6,565 nt of DNA, taken from Desulfobacterales bacterium CG23_combo_of_CG06-09_8_20_14_all_51_8 (GTDB lineage Bacteria; Desulfobacterota; Desulfobacteria; Desulfobacterales; Desulfosalsimonadaceae). The stretch is taken from assembly GCA_002772195.1 (NCBI GenBank), contig PCSG01000323.1, positions 2,678-9,242 of the forward strand, in the 5' to 3' direction. Below the pieces are notes generated by a model. It was not told the origin of the DNA. It worked only from the letters and a program-made list of their open reading frames with translations, and did no database searches. Shown here in pieces: positions 1-6,076 of the stretch. Position 1 is the first letter of the stretch. Every line of letters begins with the position of its first letter. A program made the position numbers and the translations under genes.

Positions 1-34
1 CTTCCACGAAAAAAACCGCCATGAAGATGCCCAT
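1..34 (-). CDS. Possible start of a further downstream gene (3'-truncated by the window)
   Basis: Fourteen nucleotides after the TAA of the HEAT-protein gene, an ATG at 34 opens a frame that stays open to the window edge, MGIFMAVFFVE. An alternative ATG at 22 is in the same frame. The hydrophobic start could be the beginning of a membrane segment or signal peptide, and the short spacing would fit an operon continuing in the same direction. No clear ribosome binding site precedes it. Eleven codons cannot establish a gene. Confidence 0.25.
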   Translation of the reverse strand, partial: MGIFMAVFFVE

Positions 35-48
35 TATTGAAACCGTAT

Positions 49-1533
49 TTATTTTTTCTGTGTCCATCCCAGTCTTTTCAAAGCTTTATAGGCATACCAT
101 TGAACATACCAGTGATCGGAACTGTTCATGCGGCGAAGAATATCAGGAACCGCCCGGGCGTTCTTTTGCTTTCCCAGGCTGTACAAGGCCATGCACGCGA
201 CATTGGGCTGGGGGTCGTCTAAAAGCCTCAAAATCAGCTCATAAGATTTTGATGCGCGGCTGTCTCCCAAAACCCTTGCCGCCCAATAGCGTTCGGGTGT
301 CACAGAGCTTTGGGCCATGGCTTCGATCCCGGAAAACCGGTGAAGGGGAAGTTCCTGGTCCTCGATAATTTTAAGGGCCGCGACGCGATCCCGCCAGCGG
401 GCCGATGCCAGGCTCTGGTTCAGATCACTGTCGGAGGCGGTCTTATCCAGCGGATTACCAAACAAAAACGCCGGTCCCGTAAAAACCAGCACGCATAGCA
501 GGCCGGCCGCGGCAAAACGAGGCTTCCAGGAGCGGATGAAAAAAAGGCCGGACATGATCAGGCTATGCAGAAATATATAGCTGATCAGCGGGGAAACTCC
601 TATCAGGCTGAGGAATGTAATTTTTCGCAGAAATCCGGCAGGGTCGGTTTTTTCGGAAATTTTTTCAAGAACCGTGTCCGGGGCTTTCAGAAAATCCTCG
701 ATACCCAACTGATCAATCTTTTTTCCATGCCTCTGGAAAATCAGTGCGTTGTTTTCTTCATTGATGATTACATCTGCGGCGAAATTTTCCTGCACCGGCA
801 GATAATCCCGCTCGATCAGGGTCGTCTTGATCCGGTCATAAAGGTTTTTGTCCGCGACTTTTATGATACAGGATTTTAAGAGTTTCTGGTCCAGGGATTT
901 AAAGGCTTCGGCCGGATAAAGCGTATAGCGATAGTAGAAAGCGTTGATTTTTTCCCCAATGGGATTGGACAGCAGCAGATAATCCCGGATGGAGACAAAA
1001 GCATCGCCATTGAAACGCGGCACCCAGATCGCCAGAATGATCCCGATGACCGCCAGATGAGCGATAAAAAGAGAAAAGAGGGGGTGGTTTCGGCCGTCTG
1101 AATCCGGCAGGTCCGGAAAAAATTTAAACGTGGCAGCGCCGGCGGCCGCAATGGTCAGCCCGCAGGCCAGGATCATCGGGAGGTGATAGTGAAACCGGAT
1201 CGCCAGAAATCCCGCTGCCGCCGCAAACACCAGCCACAGGCCGAAACTTCGGCGTGAAAACCGACGCCAGATGCTCACCACCAGAAACGTCGCCACGGTC
1301 AGTCCGGCCCCGGTGGTCAGGGCGAAAAACACGCCACCGCAGAACGCGGGCCGCCATTTAAGAAGAGAAGGCAGGACCTGCGCATTGGGCACAACCACAA
1401 ACCCGGCGGCTTTGATGGCCGTAAGGGTGTGATACAAAGAAACGTCGGAAAAATAAACGAAAACGCTGAACAGGGCCTGGGCCGACGCTATACCGGCGAG
1501 AAATACGGCCACCGGGTAGAAATAAAATTTCAT
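49..1533 (-). CDS. Polytopic membrane protein with C-terminal HEAT repeats, function unknown
   Basis: I do not recognise a named family. The 494 residues show about seven hydrophobic segments: roughly 6-28, 62-88, 97-113, 118-138, 151-171, 305-333 and 340-358. A soluble loop of about 130 residues (172-304) lies between the fifth and sixth. The C-terminal part (about 373-490) is made of short amphipathic helices in a HEAT-like pattern: ARWRDRVAALKIIED, ERYWAARVLGD, PNVACMALYSLGK and HWYVQWYAYKALKRLGW, with aspartates or prolines at the turns. Clusters WRRFSRR (89-95) and RSWKPR (334-339) suggest cytoplasmic loops. By the positive-inside rule this puts the N-terminus inside and both the large loop and the HEAT region in the periplasm. 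HEAT repeats usually form protein-binding scaffolds. The ATG overlaps the aroQ stop (ATGA) with no separate ribosome binding site, so translation is likely coupled. No catalytic motif was seen. Confidence 0.8.
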   Translation of the reverse strand: MKFYFYPVAVFLAGIASAQALFSVFVYFSDVSLYHTLTAIKAAGFVVVPNAQVLPSLLKWRPAFCGGVFFALTTGAGLTVATFLVVSIWRRFSRRSFGLWLVFAAAAGFLAIRFHYHLPMILACGLTIAAAGAATFKFFPDLPDSDGRNHPLFSLFIAHLAVIGIILAIWVPRFNGDAFVSIRDYLLLSNPIGEKINAFYYRYTLYPAEAFKSLDQKLLKSCIIKVADKNLYDRIKTTLIERDYLPVQENFAADVIINEENNALIFQRHGKKIDQLGIEDFLKAPDTVLEKISEKTDPAGFLRKITFLSLIGVSPLISYIFLHSLIMSGLFFIRSWKPRFAAAGLLCVLVFTGPAFLFGNPLDKTASDSDLNQSLASARWRDRVAALKIIEDQELPLHRFSGIEAMAQSSVTPERYWAARVLGDSRASKSYELILRLLDDPQPNVACMALYSLGKQKNARAVPDILRRMNSSDHWYVQWYAYKALKRLGWTQKK

Positions 1534-1976
1534 TTGGCTTGGGTGATCAGATGCGCCATGGCGTCTAATGCCATGATATATCCATAGCTGCCGAATCCGG
1601 CGATCTGGCCGGCGACCACATCGCGGATCAGGGACTCATGCCGGAAGGATTCCCTTTTATAAATATTGGACAGGTGAATTTCAATCACCGGAATATCCAG
1701 CAGGAGAATGGCGTCGCGAATGGCCACAGAGGTATGGGTGTAAGCTGCCGGATTAATGATCAGGCCGCTGAATCCCTGCCGCGCCTGCTGGATTTTTTCC
1801 ACAATCGCGCCTTCATGGTTGGACTGGAAGGCCTGGACGTCAACTCCTAGTTCAGCCCCCTTGGCTGCCAGGGCGGCGTTGATTTCATCCAAGGGGGATG
1901 CGCCGTATGTTTTTGGTTCCCGGTCGCCCAGCATATTCAGGTTCGGTCCGTGAATCACAAGAATGGTGTGCTTCAT
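1530..1976 (-). CDS. aroQ: 3-dehydroquinate dehydratase, type II
   Basis: Dodecameric-type cytoplasmic dehydroquinase catalysing the third step of the shikimate pathway, 3-dehydroquinate to 3-dehydroshikimate. From the ATG at 1976 it has 148 residues, the usual family length, and starts MKHTILVIHGPNLNMLG. Residues fall in the positions known from the Mycobacterium tuberculosis enzyme: Arg19 and Tyr24 on the flexible lid, Asn75 and His81 (INPAAYTHTSVAIRDAI), Glu99 and His101 (IEIHLSNI) and Arg112 (SFRHES). FQSNHEGAIVEKI (50-62) and the GFGSYGYIMAL ending are also typical. An in-frame TTG at 2006 would add ten residues unlike the family and is rejected. The gene lies 33 nt after rpe, and its TGA overlaps the next ATG as ATGA. 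A methyl-to-Tyr change (SNIYKRE where many have SNIHxRE) is ordinary variation. The identification is secure. Confidence 0.97.
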   Translation of the reverse strand: MKHTILVIHGPNLNMLGDREPKTYGASPLDEINAALAAKGAELGVDVQAFQSNHEGAIVEKIQQARQGFSGLIINPAAYTHTSVAIRDAILLLDIPVIEIHLSNIYKRESFRHESLIRDVVAGQIAGFGSYGYIMALDAMAHLITQAK

Positions 1977-1986
1977 GTTATTGTTT

Positions 1987-1992
1987 CCCTTT
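1987..1992 (-). promoter_or_regulatory. Ribosome binding site that fixes the aroQ start
   Basis: AAAGGG lies ten nucleotides before the ATG at 1976. It falls inside the ten-codon extension that an upstream TTG at 2006 would add, so it supports the ATG as the start. Confidence 0.6.
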
Positions 1993-2009
1993 CGTGAATG
2001 AGGCAACCG

Positions 2010-2660
2010 TCAAAACCGGTCCTTCAGATTTTTAATGGATTTTTTATAATCTCCGGTGCCGAAGATCGCGGACCCGGCCACAAACACATCGGCTCCGGCG
2101 CTTGAAATGCGGGCGATGGTTTTCTCATTCACGCCGCCGTCCACCTGAATCAGCGTGGGAAGTCCTTTCGCATCAATCATCTGTTTGAGGCGTTCAATTT
2201 TTTCAATGGTGTTGGGAATAAAGGATTGTCCGCCAAACCCCGGATTCACGCTCATCAGCAGCACCAAATCAACGTATTCCAGAACCCATTCAATGGTATC
2301 CAATGAAGTGGCTGGGTTTAACACCACCCCGGCCTGGCAGTCGGAACATCTGATCAGATCGATGGTGCGGTTGAGGTGCGGGCAGGTTTCAACATGCACG
2401 GAAATCAGATCCGCGCCGGCATGGGCAAAATCCTGAATATAATTGTCCGGGGTTTCGATCATCAAGTGCACATCCAGGGGCAGGTCCGTAATTTTGTTGA
2501 CCACTCCTACAATCATCGGGCCCATGGTGATATTGGGAACAAAATGTCCGTCCATGACATCAATGTGGATCCAGTCCGCGCCGGCAGCTTCCGCATGGCG
2601 GATTTCATCGCCTAAAATCGTAAAATCCGCGGACAGGATTGATGGCGCAATAAGCTTCAC
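2010..2660 (-). CDS. rpe: Ribulose-phosphate 3-epimerase
   Basis: Cytoplasmic TIM-barrel enzyme interconverting D-ribulose 5-phosphate and D-xylulose 5-phosphate in the pentose phosphate pathway. Starting at the GTG at 2660, the protein has 216 residues and begins MKLIAPSILSADF, the standard family N-terminus. The metal-binding and catalytic set is visible: His32 and Asp34 (WIHIDVMDGHFVPNITMGP), His65 (LDVHLMIETP) and Asp174 (IQVDGGVN). The phosphate-binding elements are VNPGFGGQSF (138-147) and the FVAGSAIF region (193-200). An in-frame TTG at 2675 would add MEKPL, but it overlaps the GGAG site and breaks the typical start. The gene follows an 88-nt gap, so it may have its own promoter, though none is clear. 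It precedes aroQ by 33 nt. Its product feeds the sugar-phosphate pool that supplies erythrose 4-phosphate for the shikimate pathway. The identification is secure. Confidence 0.97.
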   Translation of the reverse strand: MKLIAPSILSADFTILGDEIRHAEAAGADWIHIDVMDGHFVPNITMGPMIVGVVNKITDLPLDVHLMIETPDNYIQDFAHAGADLISVHVETCPHLNRTIDLIRCSDCQAGVVLNPATSLDTIEWVLEYVDLVLLMSVNPGFGGQSFIPNTIEKIERLKQMIDAKGLPTLIQVDGGVNEKTIARISSAGADVFVAGSAIFGTGDYKKSIKNLKDRF

Positions 2661-2669
2661 TAAAGGTTT

Positions 2670-2673
2670 CTCC
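2670..2673 (-). promoter_or_regulatory. Ribosome binding site that fixes the rpe start
   Basis: GGAG lies nine nucleotides before the GTG at 2660 (GGAG, AAACCTTTA, GTG). It overlaps the in-frame TTG at 2675, so that TTG would have to start on top of this site and has no purine-rich motif of its own upstream. This favours the GTG as the true start. Confidence 0.7.
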
Positions 2674-2712
2674 AAGGTGTTTGGCCGGGCTGAAAAGAGC
2701 GCTTTTTAATAT

Positions 2713-2732
2713 CATGGCGCTATCCTGCCATG
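2713..2732. repeat. Small perfect inverted repeat in the PASTA-rpe gap
   Basis: CATGGC at 2713-2718 and GCCATG at 2727-2732 are exact reverse complements separated by eight nucleotides. The repeat lies in the 88-nt gap (2661-2748) before rpe. No T-run follows on the minus strand, so it does not look like an intrinsic terminator. It could be an RNA hairpin, a protein-binding site or chance. A TTTACA hexamer just upstream on the minus strand resembles a -35 box, but no good -10 box sits at a normal distance. Confidence 0.4.
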
Positions 2733-2748
2733 CCGTGTAAAGTTACCC

Positions 2749-3714
2749 CTAATCATAAATTTCACTGATGATCAAGTCATCATTTTTATACAGAAAAATT
2801 ACCGACATGGATAATTCCGGCGCGATGATCCAGACTTCCCTCTCCGGGGGCATGAGCTCATCATAGAGCATCCATGTGGCCCCGAAAGCCATGAGTTCCA
2901 CGCGGATGTGCTGCTTTAAATACCCCGACGGCACCCGGTATCGGAACAAGGGATTCCTTTTTTTTCCCAATTCTGAATTCTTCTCGTCCCGGGCGGGTTT
3001 CCGGTTGACCTCGAGATGAATTCGGGACCCTTCCAGCACATGATGTCCCGCCGGCGGATCCTGGTTTAAAATCACATTGACCGGTTGGTTCTCAAGATAT
3101 ACCGGTTTGATGCCCTCGATCACAAGATTATTTTTTTCAGCCGCAAGAACCGCCTCGTCCAGAAAAAGTCCTGTCATGTCCGGCATGCTGATGGCCCGGG
3201 GTCTTGCCCCCCGGCTGATGAGAAGATCAGCGGCTGTGCCATGTTTAATTTCTTTGCCCGGCGGCGGATACTGGGAAATGATGGCATCCTGTTTCACCCG
3301 GTCATGAAAAGTGGTTGCCTCAACCCCGGAAACCAGCCCGTTTTTTTCCAGAATCAACCGGGCCTGCTGAAGGTTTAACCCTTTTAAATTCGGCATGGCT
3401 AAAAATTCCGGGCCATTGGAGATCATCAACCGGACATCCCGGCCGGTTTTGATCACCTCTCCGGGCTTCGGGTCCTGATCCATCACGTGGTTTTTGGGGA
3501 TGTCATTGTTGTAGTCGGCGGCTTTGATCCGGGCATTGAGCCCGAAATTGCCCAGCTGCGTTAATACCTCCACAAGATTCTGGCCGCGAAGGTCCGGCAT
3601 AATGATGGTTTGCTCATGCTGAACAACATAACTGACGGTGAAATAGGCGACTGTCGCTGAAATAACAAAAAAAGCCGTCACCAGCGCGAGTAATTTTGGG
3701 ATATATCGGATCAT
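2749..3714 (-). CDS. Membrane-anchored protein with three PASTA domains and no kinase domain
   Basis: PASTA domains in Ser/Thr kinases (PrkC/PknB) and some penicillin-binding proteins bind peptidoglycan fragments or aid protein contacts at the wall. Here 321 residues start with MIRYIPK and one hydrophobic segment (about 8-30), an uncleaved anchor that would leave the rest in the periplasm. Three PASTA repeats follow at about 36-100, 104-168 and 175-238. They carry the usual landmarks: MPDLRG, MPNLKG and MPDMTG at the starts, and DQDPKPG, QYPPPG and NQDPPAG in the middle. A charged linker (about 239-255) leads to a C-terminal region (about 256-321; RYRVPSGYLKQHIRVEL to DDLIISEIYD) that I do not recognise. 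There is no kinase, transpeptidase or transglycosylase domain. Coupling to rsmB through ATGA and the neighbouring rpe recall gene orders in Desulfobacterota. A structural or sensing role at the envelope is inference only. The PASTA call is secure; the function is unknown. Confidence 0.9.
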   Translation of the reverse strand: MIRYIPKLLALVTAFFVISATVAYFTVSYVVQHEQTIIMPDLRGQNLVEVLTQLGNFGLNARIKAADYNNDIPKNHVMDQDPKPGEVIKTGRDVRLMISNGPEFLAMPNLKGLNLQQARLILEKNGLVSGVEATTFHDRVKQDAIISQYPPPGKEIKHGTAADLLISRGARPRAISMPDMTGLFLDEAVLAAEKNNLVIEGIKPVYLENQPVNVILNQDPPAGHHVLEGSRIHLEVNRKPARDEKNSELGKKRNPLFRYRVPSGYLKQHIRVELMAFGATWMLYDELMPPEREVWIIAPELSMSVIFLYKNDDLIISEIYD

Positions 3715-5093
3715 CGCACCCTTTTCAAAACTGCGGCGAAAAAACCGTCCATGCCGTGAATATGGGGAAATGTGCGGAAAAATCCCCGTTTATCCACAAA
3801 CCGTCCGATATCAAACACGGGGGAGGAAAACTGGTTATCGATTTCAAAATTGGGATGGACATTTAAAAAAGCATCAATCACGTCTTCATTTTCCTCTGGT
3901 TCAAAACTGCAAACCCCATAAACGATGGCGCCACCGGGTTTGACCAGAAAACTGATATTTTCCAGCAAAAGCGCTTGTTTTTTTTGAAAATGGATTAAAT
4001 TTTGCCTTGCGACATCCCACTTGATGTCCGGGTTCCGGCGAATCACCCCCAATCCCGAACAGGGCGCGTCGAGCAGGATCCGGTCAAATGGCGCTTCTGG
4101 CAATGTCCGCTCCGGTTTTTCAAAATCACAAAAGCGGGCCGTCACATTTTTCACCCCGAGTCTAATCATGGCAGATTCCAGGAGCTTTAGTTTGCCCGGG
4201 TCCTGATCGGCGGCAATAATGCGACCGGTGTTGTTCATCATCTGGGCGATATGTCCGGTCTTGCCCCCAAGCCCGGCGCAGGCGTCCAGCACTGTTTCAT
4301 GGGGGCACGGGGCCAGCAGACAGGTCACCAGCTGGGCCGCCTCGTCCTGAACCTGAAACCATCCATTGTTAAACGCGGACAATTCATGGACGGGTTTAGC
4401 GGGGTTGATGATCAGGACTCCGTCGGGTGCATCCTCGGCGGGTGACAGCCTTTCGGCATCGGGGGTCAGGTTTTCCAGCAATTCCTCCCGAGTGGTTTTG
4501 AGCGTATTGCACCGAACCGTGATGGGGGGAATGGCGTTTACGGCGTCGCAGAGATTTTCGCAGTTCTTTTGCCCGAAGCGCGCCAACCATCGCTTGATCA
4601 GCCACAGGGGAAAGGATTTTAAAACGCTGAGGGCGTCCGCCGGATTTTTTTCCATGGAAGGATAGGGCAGGGAGTCGCCTTGACGAATGGCGGTGCGCAG
4701 AATGGCATTGACGAATTTCACCACCCAGGGCGGAGCCGTCTGTTTGGCCAGTTCAACGGACGTGTTCACGGCTGCGGAATCCGGCACCCGGTCTAAAAAA
4801 AATATCTGAAACAGGCCAAGGCGCAAAATATTCAAGACATTTGGATCAATTTTTTCAAGGGGCGTTTTCGAATAAAGGCGGATGATCCAATCCAGGCGGC
4901 CACGCCACCGAACCACGCCGAAAATCAGCATGTTTAAAAATCCGCGGTCCCGCATGGAAAGGGCCAGGTCGGCGCCGTCAATCAAATCGGTGATGATCCG
5001 GTCCAGGTGATGGTGTTTTTCTAATGCCAGCTGATTTAAAACCAGCAGGGCGCGGGTGCGGGCGATATCGGTCATGTCGTGGGTATTTTTCAT
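3711..5093 (-). CDS. rsmB: 16S rRNA (cytosine-5)-methyltransferase RsmB (Sun/Fmu family)
   Basis: SAM-dependent enzyme that in E. coli makes m5C967 of 16S rRNA before subunit assembly. The 460 residues follow the family plan. A NusB-like RNA-binding domain spans about 10-135 (IARTRALLVLNQL to VVKFVNAILR). A linker and RFM-type region follows (about 155-255, with LWLIKRWLARFG, ITVRCNTLK and WFQVQDEAAQLV), then a Rossmann methyltransferase domain (about 255-459). The SAM motif is DACAGLGGKTGH (270-281), with Gly-Leu-Gly where many members have Ala-Pro-Gly. Motif IV is LDAPCSGLG with Cys345, and motif VI is YGVCSFEPEENE with Cys395, the expected catalytic nucleophile. It ends with the typical MDGFFAAVLKR. 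The ATG at 5093 is preceded by an in-frame TGA; a second ATG at 5075 (MTDIART) is a possible alternative, and neither has a strong ribosome binding site. The gene overlaps the PASTA gene by ATGA. Confidence 0.95.
   Translation of the reverse strand: MKNTHDMTDIARTRALLVLNQLALEKHHHLDRIITDLIDGADLALSMRDRGFLNMLIFGVVRWRGRLDWIIRLYSKTPLEKIDPNVLNILRLGLFQIFFLDRVPDSAAVNTSVELAKQTAPPWVVKFVNAILRTAIRQGDSLPYPSMEKNPADALSVLKSFPLWLIKRWLARFGQKNCENLCDAVNAIPPITVRCNTLKTTREELLENLTPDAERLSPAEDAPDGVLIINPAKPVHELSAFNNGWFQVQDEAAQLVTCLLAPCPHETVLDACAGLGGKTGHIAQMMNNTGRIIAADQDPGKLKLLESAMIRLGVKNVTARFCDFEKPERTLPEAPFDRILLDAPCSGLGVIRRNPDIKWDVARQNLIHFQKKQALLLENISFLVKPGGAIVYGVCSFEPEENEDVIDAFLNVHPNFEIDNQFSSPVFDIGRFVDKRGFFRTFPHIHGMDGFFAAVLKRVR
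3719..3726 (-). promoter_or_regulatory. Ribosome binding site of the PASTA-protein gene
   Basis: The coding strand reads GAAAAGGG, then TGCG, then the ATG at 3714. The AAGGG core lies four nucleotides from the start, which is close but usable. It sits within the last codons of rsmB, so reinitiation at the ATGA overlap and direct initiation may both occur. Confidence 0.5.
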
Positions 5094-5099
5094 AGAGCG

Positions 5100-5135
5100 T
5101 CAGTCAAAGCGGGAGTTAAAACGACAGAGGCGCAT
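5100..5135 (-). other. Possible 11-codon mini-ORF bridging fmt and rsmB
   Basis: The fmt stop forms a TGATG junction, so an ATG at 5135 overlaps the stop codon. From it a frame encodes MRLCRFNSRFD and ends with TGA at 5102-5100. That is six nucleotides before the rsmB ATG at 5093. This layout could pass ribosomes from fmt to rsmB across the otherwise empty 41-nt gap. No convincing ribosome binding site is visible, and a short open frame here could be chance. The peptide itself has no recognisable function. Confidence 0.2.
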
Positions 5136-6076
5136 CACCGGAAAACCGCTCCCGCAGGAATTTGACAGCCTCTGAGAAAATCTCCGACCGGCATGCGTTT
5201 TCCGGAAGATCCCTGGATTTCGGTAATGGATAAAACCCCTTCACCCGTGGCGATGGTAAGGGCCTGGGAATTTCCTTCCATCACCCGGCCCGGAACGTCC
5301 CCGCCGGCCATGGACCTGATTTCGGCCCGGAAGATTCTCAGGCGTTTTTCATCCCAGAAGGTATAGGCCCCGGGCCATGGGGTCATGCCCCGGATGAACC
5401 GCTCGATATGGTGTGCGGAACGAGACCAGTCAATGCGGCCGTGGTTCTTGCTCAGCAGGGGCGCATAGGTGGCCAGAGAATGGTTCTGGGGGATCGGCCG
5501 GAGGGATCGGGTGCGCAGACCTGTCAGCGTTTGTTTTAATGCCTCGGCGCCCAGACCGGCCAGGCGGTCATGAAGGGTTTCGGCCGTGTCCTCCGGAAAA
5601 ATTGGAGTTTTTGACGCCAGCAGGATTTCCCCGGTGTCCAGCCCCTTGTCCATGAGCATAGTGGTGACCCCGGTTTCGGTTTCACCGTTGATAATGGCCC
5701 ATTGAATGGGGGCGGGTCCTCGGTATTTGGGAAGCAGGGAGGCATGGACATTAATGGTCCCCCAGGCTGGAATCTCCAAAATTTTTTGGGGCAGCACATG
5801 GCCGGAGGCCACCACCACCAGCAAGTCGGGTGCGATTTGCCGGATCTGATGATAAAAGTCTTCGGTTTTAACGGAATCCGGCTGAACCACCGGGAACCCG
5901 AATTCCGCCGCAGCGACCTTGACCGGAGGCGGCGTCCGTTTCCGGCCTCGGCCCTTGGGCTTGTCCGGCTGGGTCACCACCAGCGACACCTCACAGCCGT
6001 ATTCCTTAAGGGCTTTTAATGCGGGAACCGCGAAATCCGGAGTCCCCATAAACACAACCTTAAACGGGCTGTTCAT
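5135..6076 (-). CDS. fmt: Methionyl-tRNA formyltransferase
   Basis: Transfers a formyl group from 10-formyl-tetrahydrofolate to Met-tRNAfMet in the cytoplasm, making the initiator tRNA. The 313-residue length is normal. The N-terminal formyltransferase domain (about 5-190) starts FKVVFMGTPDFAVPAL. It has the basic loop PDKPKGRGRKR (about 37-47), which in the E. coli enzyme contacts the tRNA acceptor end. It also carries the catalytic set Asn109, His111 (INVHASLLPKYRGPAPIQ) and Asp147 (KGLDTGEIL). The C-terminal OB-like domain (about 208-313) contains FIRGMTPWPGAYTFW and ends IPAGAVFR. The segment VVASGHVLP replaces the more usual VVAYGxILP, a mild variation. The ATG at 6076 lies within the end of def, with only a weak purine stretch (GGATGAAAG) upstream, so translation is probably coupled to def. 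The identification is secure. Confidence 0.97.
   Translation of the reverse strand: MNSPFKVVFMGTPDFAVPALKALKEYGCEVSLVVTQPDKPKGRGRKRTPPPVKVAAAEFGFPVVQPDSVKTEDFYHQIRQIAPDLLVVVASGHVLPQKILEIPAWGTINVHASLLPKYRGPAPIQWAIINGETETGVTTMLMDKGLDTGEILLASKTPIFPEDTAETLHDRLAGLGAEALKQTLTGLRTRSLRPIPQNHSLATYAPLLSKNHGRIDWSRSAHHIERFIRGMTPWPGAYTFWDEKRLRIFRAEIRSMAGGDVPGRVMEGNSQALTIATGEGVLSITEIQGSSGKRMPVGDFLRGCQIPAGAVFR

Noticed and set aside
21..368. Plus-strand open frame of 115 codons opposite the HEAT-protein gene
   Set aside because: It lies wholly antisense to a well-supported gene, has no recognisable domain or ribosome binding site, and is low-complexity in the manner of a shadow frame.
565..879. Plus-strand open frame of 104 codons
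   Set aside because: Antisense to the soluble loop of the HEAT protein. No family resemblance and no supporting start signal.
2693..2706. AAAAG-AGCG-CTTTT hairpin as an intrinsic terminator before rpe
   Set aside because: The stem is five weak base pairs. On the minus strand it is followed by CAGCCC with no T-run, so it cannot act as a typical terminator for the upstream genes.
5702..6019. Plus-strand open frame of 105 codons opposite fmt
   Set aside because: Antisense to the conserved catalytic domain of fmt. Its composition reflects the reverse complement of the Fmt motifs.
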